Shown here piece by piece: positions 46,880 to 58,563 of a stretch of DNA of 64,000 nucleotides. Below the pieces are notes generated by a model that was not told where the DNA came from, made no database searches, and worked only from the letters and a program-made list of their open reading frames with translations. Position 1 is the first letter of the stretch. Each line of letters starts with the position of its first letter. A program made the position numbers and the translations under genes. The stretch is from Labia minor (lineage: Eukaryota; Arthropoda; Insecta; Dermaptera; Spongiphoridae). Where the stretch lies: contig OY720344.1 in NCBI GenBank assembly GCA_963082975.1, positions 72,382,546 through 72,446,545 of the forward strand. Reading direction: 5' to 3'.

Positions 46880-47053
46880 CATGACCCCACCCTTAAAAGA
46901 GACCCCACCTTGGGAGATCGTGTGGAGCCCTTTCTCCAGCTGATGGAGGCCGTCAAACGTTCCGAAGCAGTCAGTCGCGGTCTAGAAGTCTTATGGGCCG
47001 TTCGGCCCCATCAATAAGTTACAATTTCACGTGTTGTATGCACACCAAGAATA
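46880..47053 (+). promoter_or_regulatory. CpG-containing block, possible promoter/5' UTR
   Basis: An isolated GC-richer block with several CpGs before the candidate exon at 47054. One + frame reads PTLGDRVEPFLQLMEAVKRS and on to a stop at TAA; the peptide looks protein-like but lacks a start or a clear acceptor. It could instead be an exon in its own right. Confidence 0.3.
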
Positions 47054-47113
47054 ATGTATCGGATTCGTTTATATATATTGCCACCAACGCCAAGCCCTCA
47101 TAAATGTCCGCAG
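47054..47113 (+). CDS. Candidate first coding exon (alternative start)
   Basis: 20 codons, MYRIRLYILPPTPSPHKCPQ, ending CAG before a consensus donor GTAAAT in phase 0. It follows a CpG-containing block. No partner exon recognised. Weak alone; supported by the parallel with 38664 and 60749. Confidence 0.3.
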
Positions 47114-49405
47114 GTAAATTTAAATTAATATCATTTAAATTAATCAGTTTTATTGAAAAAGACGAAAGTTTTTTTATATAAATATTTTATTTAATAAATT
47201 AATCACTGTATAGTTTTGAATAAATTTCTCTGATTTTTTTTTATTTAAAAATTATCGATTTATTCTTAATATTTGTATTTTTTATATATAATTTTTACTT
47301 TCATGATTATGATATTATAATTGAACTAATAAGAAAAATAAAAATAAAAATAAAATTTAAACAAATTAATTGTAAAATTCAAAATTTTAATTAATCTAGA
47401 GGATCAAATTATTTTGGAATTATTATATTCATTTTATTAATTTAAAATTTTAATTAATCTAGAGGATCTAGAGGATCAAATTATTTTGGAATTATTATAT
47501 TCATTTTATTAATGCTTTATATAGATTTGATTATTATCTTCGAATTCTATTAAACTGTAAAGTTAGATAAAAGTAAAATATTTTATTATTATTATTACTA
47601 TTTATATTTTAATAATTGTCACTTTAATTTTATTTAATTTAAAATTTCATTGGATCTCGCGTAATTATACAATTCTTTTTTATTATAATAATTTATTTTT
47701 AAATACTAAACATCTATTATTTTTAAAATTAATTAAACTAGATATTAATTTCAAAAAATTAATACATATTTATTTTTATTAAATTTAAGATTTTAAGATT
47801 TGTTTTACTATTGTTCTCTAGTCTAGATGAAAGTAAATTTTATTTATTAAAAATTTAATAATCTATACTATATATATTCATTTACCAGACCAAATTTTAT
47901 TATTATTATTCATAATTCTTTGTAATCTCATCCAACGTATTTATTTCTATTAGTGTTTTTATTCTTTAATGATGAATAATGATTAAATGTCTTCAATTCT
48001 ATGTAAATTATCAAGGATAAATAATAATTTCGTAACAAGGATGGTATTTAAATTTTCATCTTTCATCTTTACATTTTTTTATTTATATTTAAAATAGATA
48101 ACGGGATTATCTTTATCATTCTAGAATTAAAAAATGCATTTAAAATGTACAAATTAATCAATCATAATAAAATATACATAAATCGTAAATATTCATATAT
48201 AATGCAGATATACTTCTTTGAGAACCCGGAAATATTTGATTTGAGATATTTCTTAATAGAAAATGCAAAAAAAAAAATTCTAAATATAATTCTGGGAAAT
48301 GCAAATATGAAATTTTTACCTTTATCATTACATAATAAATAATAATATTAAAATCTTAAAAATTTCAAATATAATTAAAATAATAATAATATTAAACTAA
48401 TAAAAATAATAATAATAAAATAATTAATATTGGAAATTCATATGAAATTTAAAAACATTAATTTTTATATTGTTTTATACTTAATGAGTTATAAATTAAT
48501 TACAAGTGAAAATAAATAAATAAATATTATTTATAATAAATTTTCTACTTGATTATATTAAATATAATTATAAAATCAAGGTCTATATTATACACAAATT
48601 CGATATAACTTTCTATAGATTTTCAATTTATATTGATAATTAATTATTTATTCAATCAATAGTATATTAGTTCTTCTATTTATTTTTTTAATCTTTCTCA
48701 TTTTGTTTGAAAGATAACGAGTTAAAAAAAAACAAACAAAAAATTATATATTTTTAAAATAGAAGATTATATATTATTTAATTTATTATAGAAAGTACGA
48801 TATATTTGTTGTTCAATTTTTTGTTATTACCATTGTTTTTTTACGATTAATTCAAAACCTATTATTTTTTTATATTCAAACTTAATTATTTTTAAAGAGT
48901 TTTCAATTCATTTTAATATTTTTATTATATAAAATTAGTTACGGGCCTTGGTCAAGTTACTTTCATTTCATTACACTCTAGTACTAGTATAACAATATTA
49001 AATATAAATTCCCACGCGATGATCATTTGCACAAAGTAATAAAGATGATCACAGGTCAAATGTCAATAAAAGACCTTTTGCCTCATCAGGTCAATTAAAA
49101 GACATTTTAAATTTTTTTCAATTTAATTCGTCGATAAATAAGGCATGAGCTAATGAATTAATATCAATGATCCGACCTACGTATATTATTTTGAAAACTT
49201 AACTATTTAAAAATTCAATAAAAATTATATAAATATTTATGCCATTCATTCTCTTTGATAATTAAATTATTTCAACCAATTTTTATATCACTTTAAAAAT
49301 ACAATTCTAAATGAATAGTCTGCTAATTTCATTATATTTTATAAAGTTACCATCCAATTTGCTAAATTATATTTACCATATTAGCCTTTTAACATGTACT
49401 ATTTA
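47114..49405. other. AT-rich DNA, with a short tandem duplication
   Basis: No gene. A ~70-bp tandem duplication lies at 47380-47513. Confidence 0.5.
47380..47513. repeat. Tandem duplication, ~70-bp unit, two copies
   Basis: AATTTTAATTAATCTAGAGG followed by CAAATTATTTTGGAATTATT occurs twice. The second copy has an extra 9 bases (a repeated GGATCTAGA). Confidence 0.85.
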
Positions 49406-49413
49406 GTATATAG

Positions 49414-49744
49414 CAGTGACTCAAACTGTGAGCCGGTGTGAACTAGGAGCCGCGAAAAAATTTCCTAATACTTGAAATTTTTTGGTTCTAAAAAAAAGGT
49501 AAGATGATTTTGTTGGGAAACTTTTGAACATTTTCGATTCATTTTAATATACAAATTTTTCAATTTGTCTCTTAAAAAAAACTCAACCGTTTTTTGGACC
49601 CAAGATTTTGAATATTTCGTACTTTTTTTCAACCGTTTGTCCCGGTTTGGTGTTTTCGAAATATGGTCTCGCTAATTAAGGGAGCCGCGGAAAAAATCCG
49701 ATGTATTATGGGAGCCGTATACCGAAAAAGTTTGGGAACCTCTG
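49414..49744 (-). mobile_element. Non-autonomous hAT element, relative of the nested one at 19.8 kb
   Basis: 331 bp with a perfect 8-bp duplication, GTATATAG at 49406-49413 and 49745-49752. The right end (GGGAGCCGTATACCGAAAAA, then GTTTGGGAACCTCTG) is the inverse of the left end of 19804-20004. It is longer than that copy by about 130 bp of AT-rich interior. No transposase. Confidence 0.92.
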
Positions 49745-49752
49745 GTATATAG

Positions 49753-50934
49753 TAATAATTTTAAAATAATTTATATATACAATTGGAAATTTAATTGGAT
49801 CCTGTTACTTAAGAATTGAACTGTATTTTTTTATTACATTTAATAATTGTTTTTTTTTATTACATTTAATAATTGTTTTATTTTTTTTTTGACAACAGAA
49901 AAATAATATTATTCAATAATTTATATTTGGTACTAATTAATCTTTGTTTGAATATCGAAGATTTTCACATAATTAATTATAAAAATCAATTGAAAGTATT
50001 ATGACTAGGAAACTCTAACGTCTAATAATAATAATTGAAATAATTTGATGAATAAACTTATCTAAAAATAATTATTTATATTATCTTTATTATATTATTA
50101 CATATTATATCTATATATTTGATAAAATAAAATTTTTTAACTTCTTGTTGGATTATGTCATTTGAAATTGAATGAAATATCAGGGCATAACCCTTTGACA
50201 TTACATCTAGATATAAATTAGTTCACTCGTGACTTTAAAAGACTGCTGTAGACTATTATTGCACCATTTGAAACTTTAGAAATAAAATTTTAGCTTTTCG
50301 AATTTTATAAAGTAAGAAAAAAAAATTGAACTGGTTATTTTTTTCAACTTCAAATTTTAATATCACCTTAGACAAATAAACAACTAATTAAAAATTGTAA
50401 TTTTTTTATATTCTTTGTATATTTAAATAATAGAGTAATAATTTTAATATGAATGAATATCAAATTTCTCGAGTATTACTTCATATTGTGTGAAAATTAG
50501 AATTACATTTTTTTTAATATGATTTTAATAATATATTTATAACACAATGTATTTTAATCAAGATTGATCCATAATAACTCATGATGTAATTTTTAAAATT
50601 ATTCTAGAAATTGTAATAAGAAAATAAAAATTATTCTATGTAATCATTGTAAGAGGAATAATAAAACCCAAAATAAAAAAAAGATTACAATCAACCTCGG
50701 GAACGAAAGGTCAACTACTAAACGAGAACTAATCCTGAGTAAACCTTAGCCTTAGAATGATGTCAACATTACACTTCGATATTATTCTAAACTTGTCATA
50801 TTTATTCCGTCCATTCATTCATTTATTGAAAAAAATTACTTTTTTGAATTTTAATATTAAATTAATTATATTTAGATATTTTTTTAAAATATTTAATATT
50901 TTAACTTTGTTATACTTACTATTAAATAATACTA
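49753..50934. other. AT-rich DNA
   Basis: No gene. A 27-base unit (TTTTATTACATTTAATAATT) is repeated at 49828-49880. Bases 50695-50760 are less AT-rich without a usable frame. Confidence 0.45.
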
Positions 50935-51085
50935 GGTCTGTTCAAAAGAAAAGGTGAATTTTCGTTGGCTGTGTACATTCGATTATCGAATTGTTTTGTT
51001 ATGTTGGTACACATTGTTTCTCATATGTGGACATTATCAGACATTTTAGATTAGTAGTTTGTTTTTGACAACTGAAAAAATATAA
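50935..51085. mobile_element. Fragment of a mariner-type end
   Basis: After TA the sequence GGTCTGTTCAAAAGAAAAGG resembles mariner terminal repeats (AGGTxTGTTCxAAAxGTAAGG type) and differs from the element at 43.1 kb. No partner end or transposase was found. Confidence 0.35.
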
Positions 51086-51865
51086 ATATAAAATTTTTTT
51101 ATAAAATAACGTTTTTCCAATGGACTAAAAATAATAAAATAATTTTTCTATAAGCCTGACAAAGTTTATGCTTTATATTCAACTAAAAACGTTGGGCGCA
51201 TTTAGTTTTATTTATTCATATAAAAAATCAAGTCAAATTTTTGTAATAATAAAAATTTTATTAAACACATAAACTGACAAATTTTTTTATCATGCAATAA
51301 AATTAATAGTTTAAGAGCTAAGAAATTAATCTTTTATTATTTTTCACTGTAATATACTTATATCAAAGTAAGTATCAAAATTTAAAAGAATTTTTATTAA
51401 AAAAATTATAGGTCCATAATAAGTATTAATAGTAATATAAGAAACTTCATTAATAATTAAATTAACGTGAATTGTTGGTTGCCGAAGTTGTAGGGGACAA
51501 ATAATATAAAATAAAAAAATATTTATTTTCGTTAGGAATCACACGATCTTATTTTATGAAAATTATCTATAACTATAAGATATAAATAAATAAAAAGCGG
51601 GACAACAACGAGTTTGCCACACCTGTATAGATATGTAGAATTGTTCTCTATAAATGGTTTAAAAAAATTTCCCTTGGCTTCCCGACGGCCTTGGCAAACT
51701 TCGCTGGACACGAGAAGAGCGACCGCATGACCTGACTGGACTTATGCCCATTGACATCTTCTCCAATTTTTTTATTAAAAATTTATATTCATTCTGATAC
51801 GCTAATAATTATTCACTATGACAGTAAAAGTCAAATTGAACAAAAAAGTGAAACCACACACCACC
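51086..51865. other. AT-rich DNA with a GC-richer block at 51660-51765
   Basis: The block has a frame reading FPWLPDGLGKLRWTREERPH and on to DLTGLMPIDIF on +. No start, acceptor or donor supports it as an exon. Nothing else. Confidence 0.3.
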
Positions 51866-51998
51866 CTCCCTCCCACACACATAGACATTTTTCACAACCT
51901 TAGTGAAAATGATTCAGGAACCCTCAAAACGTATAAAAACATCAAAATCTCGACATCGAAAATTTTCGCGATTGCAATACTATCTTTGGCGAGATAGT
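51866..51998 (-). repeat. Interspersed repeat family D, copy D3 (fragment)
   Basis: Matches the end of D1 in reverse, from GACATTTTTCACAACCTTAG to GGCGAGATAGT. The rest of the element is absent and replaced by a C-rich microsatellite. Confidence 0.7.
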
Positions 51999-53034
51999 AA
52001 AAAAGTACTTACATTTAGTATAAATATATCCAATTGTGAAAGTTGATACAATATCTCAGGTTTTAATATACATTTAAAACGCGAACATATTTTAAATTTA
52101 TTGTTAATATTAAAAATTTATTATTATTAAAAATAATTTTCTAATTTACAAGTATTAATCATTTCTAAATTTATATTAAATTATTCATAACTTGAGATAA
52201 AAAATAATTAATTAAAATATATTCCACTTAAACTTATAGAGTCAAGGAAGTTAGTTTGCTAATTTGATAATATTATATTATACAAATAAAAGAAAACTAA
52301 TATGTATAAATGTCTTATTTTAAAGATAATCTAATATTTTTTCAATTATAAAACTTATCAATATATATATATATGTATATTATATACATATATACATGAA
52401 AATTAAACTTCCTTTTAAATTACTAAACATACAAATATAATTACTTCTATTAAAGAACTAGTGTTTTTCTGGAAATATTTTTATAAATCCAAAAATGAAT
52501 AAATAAATAAGTCAATAAAATTCTATGTGGTAAACGTCTTTGTCATAACAAATATGTCTTTTAGTATAACATACGATATTTGAATGTAATTTTATTATTA
52601 TAAGCCAATTTTTGCTTTCATTTACATAAACTTTAATAAATATATATATCTTATATATATAAAAATGAAAGTTATGTTTGAAAGCTATGAAGATGACGTA
52701 TTAAATGATATGTTACTATTAAGGACCAATTAACCTAACATTGTGTTTTTAATATTATAGATGACCCAAAAATAAATAGAATAGTGTTTTTTATAACATG
52801 ATCAATCTAAAGCTAGATTATTTATAAGTATTTATAAGTACTTGTGCGAAATAATTTTAAATTTAAATTTTCTATTCAAATTATCTTATGGTAAAATAAT
52901 CTAAAATAGGGATTTTCTCAATGAAAAAAATATTTTTATGTATAATTTTGATGAATATTATTTTATTAATATTTAATATTACGACTTAAGTATAATTAAA
53001 AATATTATAATAAAATGAAGACTTCTTCTTCTTG
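51999..53034. other. AT-rich DNA
   Basis: No gene recognised. Confidence 0.45.
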
Positions 53035-53265
53035 CTACGGCTTCTCCTTCAGAAGTTTGCCGATCAGTATGGCTATTTTCACCCTTGAAACCGCAGCTCG
53101 GAACAACTCCGCCGAAGACAGATCAAACCACTCCCTCAAATTTCCGAACCAAGAGATTCTTCTTCTCCCGGGTCCCCTTCTTCCTTGGATCTTCCCCTGT
53201 ATCACCGTATCTTCACTTAAGGGGTGTCCCGGACTTACGGTCATTGCTTTTGGGTTTTCAGCCAT
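53035..53265 (-). pseudogene. LINE 3' coding end, second LINE family
   Basis: The minus-strand frame reads VIQGKIQGRRGPGRRRISWF, then GNLREWFDLSSAELFRAAVS. This is the familiar GKxEGRRGRGRxRxxWxDNxxxW...LxxAxDR end of another group of insect LINEs, unlike the GATA-tailed family. About 75 codons are open. No poly(A) or GATA tail is obvious. Confidence 0.65.
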
Positions 53266-54031
53266 ATGATATCTTGGGAAAAATTAAAAATTACGTGGTA
53301 GTTTTCCGTTGCTTTCCACGTTGAAGACTAAATCAAATTAATATTAAATTTGAATTTATTTTATTATGATTTAATATTTTTAATGTTAAAATTAATGAAA
53401 ATATATATATGTAGATTAATTAATAAATTTTTTAATATTTATACAAATTTGGTAATAATTCTGTTCAAATCGGTTTATTTTTTATAATTAATTAAAGATA
53501 TTAAAAACATGCTTTGATTGTTAGAAGATAAAGAAAATTTTGTTATTTTTTCATAATTTTTAAGGTATGAAATTAAATTTATAATAATAGTTTATTTTAA
53601 AACATATGATTTTTTTTAATTATTATATTATTAATATTATATTATTTTCTCACAAAAATTGACATTTTCAATATTGTTTTATTAATTTCAGGATGTTGAT
53701 ATTTGATTCACTTCATTAACCTATTACCTAGTTTGTTCGTTTTTTCTCTATTTATTTTAATTTTCTTGTGAGAATTTTTTTTTTTGTTTTAATATAATTA
53801 TTTTTAAATAATTTTTTTGTTCTACAAAAATATTTATTTTAAAACTTTCCCGTGAATTCTATTCCCTCTCTACGAAACTTTTTATAGAAATAGACACAAA
53901 ATATAGTCCTCTCTTTTCCTCTTATATAATACTTTAAATATAATCTTGATTAAAAATTTAAATCGATTAGGTTTGGGAACTAATTTTATATTCTTTTTTA
54001 TAATCTTTTGAAAATTGAAATCTATTTATAG

Positions 54032-54064
<33 letters not shown>

Positions 54065-55667
54065 AATGTTTATTTAAAAATACATGATTTTTTTTAAATT
54101 ATAATATTATTAATATTATTATTGTGGTTGTTCATCAAGTTATCTGCTGTTTTCAATTTGAAAATTTAAATTCATTTTTTTTTTATTATTACTTTTTTTA
54201 CTACACGCATTGCTATTTTGTGCGAATTGATAATTTCAATATATTTAATTATCATCAGATAATCATCATCAAAAACTAATAACACCAAAAAAAACTTAAA
54301 AATATTTATTTATTTTTCAATTTTATTTATAAAATCATATTTTAATTAATATGAGTATAAGATATTTCAACTATTTTTTTCACCTGAGAGTTATAAATAA
54401 ACAATTAAATGAAAAAATAGACAATTGATTCTAGTCCAATGGGAAGCAATTGACGTTGCTGTGATAAGGAGAGGTAATGAATTTTCTCAATATCTGAGCT
54501 GATTTTAATATTTTGAAGATCCATCTAAACAACAGTAGGCGTAAATTCCTGGAAATTCGAAAAAGCCCAAATTTTTCCAGGAACAAATCACTTTTCACAA
54601 CTATTCACTACTTATTTGGTTACCATGCTTCTTTCTTGCCTACCACTGACGTCACGATGCTTTTCTCTTATATCTTTTTTAACTTATAAAAGCAAAATTG
54701 TACGTAATTTATATTTAATTATGTTGATAAGATCTATAGTCTTTATTCAAAGAAGCACGTAGGGTTAATCAGTCTGGTCTATTATGAGTATAACCTTAAA
54801 ATATCTCACAGGAAATATATATGAAAAAATCTAAATTGAATCTCAATTTTATGAGACGCATAAATTGGTAAAAAATTTTAAATTCTAAGCAATATACAGA
54901 CAAAAATATAAATATATTTTTGTTATATAAAATAAATTTATAACATACTTATTGATAAGATTAAAATTTATGTAATTATATAAATTTCATTTTTTTCCTT
55001 AAAAAAATTTCGAGGTTTAAATTTTAAAATAAAGAAAAAAATAAAACAAATAGTTTTATTTCCATATATACTTTTAAATATTCAACTAATTAATGAATAA
55101 CCATTTTTAATTAAGTATTTATATATAAAATGTGTTTATATTAAAGAAATACAAAACCAAAAAAGACAACAAACAAATATTCAAAAAAAAAAAAACAATA
55201 ATGGATTTATATCTTAATAAAATAGATTTTTGATAATTTCAAATCGTTTTTGAAAAATTAATTAGTTACTTATATAGATTCAATCATATATTTTAAAAAT
55301 TTAATAAAGAAAAAAAATTCAGAAATTGTAAATTTATCAAATAAGATGTGGGAATGTGATTTATGGATATTACAAAAAAGAATATGTAAAATTTATGAAA
55401 AGATAGGAGTTAACAAAAAAGACAGCGGTTGGAAAACCGGGGTAAATTACCCCAAATGGGGTAAAAATGAAATTTTTGTGTGTAAAAATAAAACTTCTGT
55501 GAGTAAAAAGTATATATTTTTAATTTGCTATTTTATAAACCTGTTAGTATTTTTACAAATTAAATTTTTAGTTATTGTTTTCTTTTCAAAATTATCATGG
55601 GGGAATATAATAGGAAAGATGCTAAAAAGAGACGATTTAGTTTTTACTTTCCCGCATACTTCGTATA
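53266..55667. other. AT-rich DNA with (TA)n
   Basis: TA microsatellite at 54032-54059. Bases 54430-54670 are less AT-rich and include an inverted repeat (TTCCTGGAAATT at 54547, AATTTTTCCAGGAA at 54572) and TGACGTCA at 54647-54654. No gene assigned. Confidence 0.4.
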
Positions 55668-56023
55668 AGGGAAGTATTGGAATCGTCAAAAATTTCGACT
55701 TCGAGATTTCGATAGATCTTGACGTTTTAGACCTCCCTGAGTCGGAAAATACCATTTTTCGAATTATGTCTGTGTGTGTGTATGTATGTATGTATGTATG
55801 TAATGTCTGTAAGCAAATTTACTCAAAAACTAATCAGGCTAGGACTTCGAAATTTTGTACACCGATATTATTCACAGTTTGTAGATTTCTATCAAAATTT
55901 CGTCAAAATCGGTTAACCGGAAGTGGTACTTTACCTACACTGGTTGCGTTTACCTTTCAAGTAAAGTACCAGTTTGCTTCGAGATATTTGCTTCATATTT
56001 TGTATATAGATTTAAAAATATGA
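55346..56023 (+). other. 225-codon open frame overlapping a repeat, probably not a gene
   Basis: Starts MWECDLWILQKRICKIYEKI and holds one hydrophobic stretch (IFLICYFINLLVFLQIKFLV). Its second half is the translation of a D-like repeat with a TGTGTGTATG microsatellite (SVCVYVCMYVCNV), also seen as non-coding repeats elsewhere. The frame is long for such AT-rich DNA, but no family is recognised. Confidence 0.25.
55668..55930 (+). repeat. D-like interspersed repeat
   Basis: Has the D layout: AGTATTGGAATCGTCAAAAA, GACTTCGAGATTTCGATAGA, a TGTCTGTGTG/TATG run, TTTCGTCAAAATCGGTTAAC and CGGAAGTGG. It is diverged from D1/D2. The left border resembles TACTTCGTATAAGGGAAGTA. Confidence 0.5.
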
Positions 56024-56100
56024 AAAAAATTGAGATACCAAATTTCATCATGATCTGACTACCGGAAGTGACATTTTACCTATACAAGTAGCGTTTCTTT

Positions 56101-56600
56101 TTTACCGACCGACGATAGTAAGGGAGGTATTGTTTTCACACCAAATTTCACCTATGGATATTTTTAGGTACATATCTCCACGAATCATGCATTTTCTTAA
56201 CAGAAAAAAGTATTTTTAGCATGATGTCTGTCCGTCCGTCCTTCCGTATAGATGTGTACAGCTTGAACGGCTCAACGGATTTTGATGAAATTTGGTATAT
56301 TTAATTAATGCATCAGTATGATGAATTGATCAACTTTTGGTGCAAATCCGGAAACCGGAAGTGCTAGTATTGCCGATCGAAGAGAGGAAGTGAAGGGTTA
56401 TTTTCATATCAAATTTCACGTGAGGACATATCTCCACGTGTTATGCACTTTGTATTGGTTTTATCCTCGAGAAAAATCATCTTCATTAGTTTTTTCTTAA
56501 TTTAAAATTATATGACGTCACAGCCAGCCCTTATATATTATAAATAAAATAAAATTAAAAATATTTATATTATATCCATATCTGTTTTTTTACATTTAAA
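56101..56600 (+). repeat. Interspersed repeat family B, copy B4
   Basis: Begins TTTACCGACCGACGATAGTA and contains the TGTCCGTCCGTCC run, GAACGGCTCAACGGATTTTG, GGAAACCGGAAGTG and TGACGTCA (56513-56520). It stops after CATATCTGTTTTTTT, before the second ACCGACCG end. Confidence 0.8.
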
Positions 56601-57937
56601 ATATCAGTTAACCGGAAGTAGCACTATATTCTATATATATATATATATATATAAATGTTACCAAATATCAAATTTGACACCAATAAACTTATACGAACTG
56701 GCTCTTTATCAATACCAAGTTTACACATTCTAAATATTCATTCACAACTCTTTATACCTATTTATATGCGGGAAAGTCTAGGGGAGGACACTCCCGCTTA
56801 TTTTCTTTTGCTCTTCACCATGGGATAATATCAACTGACACAAAAATATTTTGGGGTAATGATCAAAAAAGTTCCCCGACGACTGTTCTAAGACATTCAA
56901 AATTTTAGATATATTACAAATATTTAAAAAAAAAGAAAAAACGAATAAGAAGTTAAAATATAATTACTCTGGTTGAATAAACCTTATAAACTCCTAATTG
57001 TTTTTTTTGTGTTGTTTATATATATGTATATTAAATATATCGGTTGCGGCGAGTTAAACTTGATGCATGTTTGGTGGTTTTGATGATAGTGATAAACTCT
57101 CGCGCGAGAAATGTTAATAATATTAATGTTTATAATAATAATGGATTAGAACCAAAGCACAGTTGAATTAACCCTTCTAATCTATTATTAATAAGTAATA
57201 TAAAAAAGGTCGAAAATTGGTCTGCTCAATCAAAAGATCTCAGAAAACAAAAGTAAAAATAGAACTATACGGGATTCAATATTGCGAATTTTTTTTTAGT
57301 CGGTGGAATAATTCCAAACATGAGTGTTAAAATAAATGAAGAATTTAAGCTCCGTTCAACGCCTTATTTTATATTTCTAATTTGATAATTTTTATTAAAA
57401 TAAACGGTACTTCAAAAAGATACATTCATAAACACCTCACATTCTTCACTAAAATGTTCCTTTTTCAAATTCGTCCCTAAAGGATATTTTTGTGAAGAGA
57501 AAAACGTACCTTTTTAATTTTGTTTATTATTATAACGTTTTTTTTAGAATAAAATAATGACAAAGAAAAAATGAAAATTATTTTTTAAAATTTGTTTACA
57601 TTAAATTAATAACAATATTTGTATTATAATTTTAATGTAAAAATAAAAAATAAAAATAAATTTATTTTTATTTTTTTTAGTTATGATTAATTTAATTTAA
57701 ATGTTTATAGTATTATAATTTAAAAACAAATAAACGTCACTTCAAAAAAACACTTTCATAGACATGAATTTAGAAAATATGCCTTTGTCAAATGATATTT
57801 TGTCAATTATTATTTTAAATTTTTTTTTTAACATCATCAATTTAATGGAAATTTTTTATAATTTTAATGAATGAAAAAATAAAAAAATATTTTTTTTTTT
57901 ATTTATTTATTTTATAAGATTTTATTCTAAAAATTAG
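56601..57937. other. AT-rich DNA with repeat arms
   Basis: No gene. Segments at 57405-57500 and 57728-57800 (GGTACTTCAAAAAGATACAT and CGTCACTTCAAAAAAACACT) resemble each other. In inverted orientation they also resemble 58600-58690, suggesting a decayed inverted-repeat element around D2. Confidence 0.4.
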
Positions 57938-58563
57938 CTGGAGTGTCTCCACTCGACTATCTCGCAATTTGAATTGGATTAAATAACATAATATATTATA
58001 TCTAAATTAAATTTAATTAATTATAAATTATAAATAATAAATAATAAATATTAAACCAGCGCATGTTTGGCTTTTTGTTGATGGCACCACGTCACGTGTT
58101 GGCGCGTGAGATTTGCAGTGTTAAAAAATTAATTCTGGTAATTTCAGCGAATCAATCAAGCTGAAATTCTATATATAGCAGTTTTATACAATGTTTAATC
58201 ATGTGAAAAATTATCAAACATATATCTTTATTTTTACGGTCACTTTAGAGGAAAAAAAATCAAAACGTTGTAGGTAATGACCCTCTTCCGGTTGAGCTAC
58301 ATTTCTCAAAAGTTGATAGAAAACTATGAATTTTGAATAATGTCCATGTACCAAATTTCATCATTCTAGCTCAAACCGTTTTTGCGTAATCTTGCCTACA
58401 TACATACACACACACATACACACATACACACATACACACACACACACAGACATTTTTCTCAACCTTAGTGAAAATGATTCAGGAACCTTCAAAACGTATA
58501 AAAACATCAAAATCTCAACATCGAAAATTTTCGTGATCGCAATACTATCTCTGGCGAGATAGT
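57938..58563 (-). repeat. Interspersed repeat family D, copy D2
   Basis: Inverted copy of D1 from GGAGACACTCCAG-type end (read - strand) to ACTATCTCGCC. It contains a (CA)n/(CATA)n run at 58396-58449 where D1 has (TG)n. At 58050-58110 it carries a CpG-containing segment (CACCACGTCACGTGTTGG) absent from D1, with an inverted partner at 59937-59997. Confidence 0.7.
58050..58109. repeat. Inverted-repeat arm, partner at 59937-59997
   Basis: TTAAACCAGCGCATGTTTGG through CACCACGTCACGTG matches the reverse complement of 59937-59997 over about 57 bases with roughly 7 changes. The arms are 1.8 kb apart. They may be ends of one element or two copies of a small repeat; next to the right arm lies a fragment of a D end (ACTATCTCGCCAGA at 60021). 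Confidence 0.6.

Noticed and set aside
53015..53324. Plus-strand frames at 53.0-53.3 kb
   Set aside because: They are shadows of the minus-strand LINE coding end (GKIQGRRGPGRRR).
58396..58449. (CA)n/(CATA)n tract as a possible CRISPR-like or regulatory array
   Set aside because: A simple microsatellite inside repeat D; family copies have the complementary TG run at the same place.
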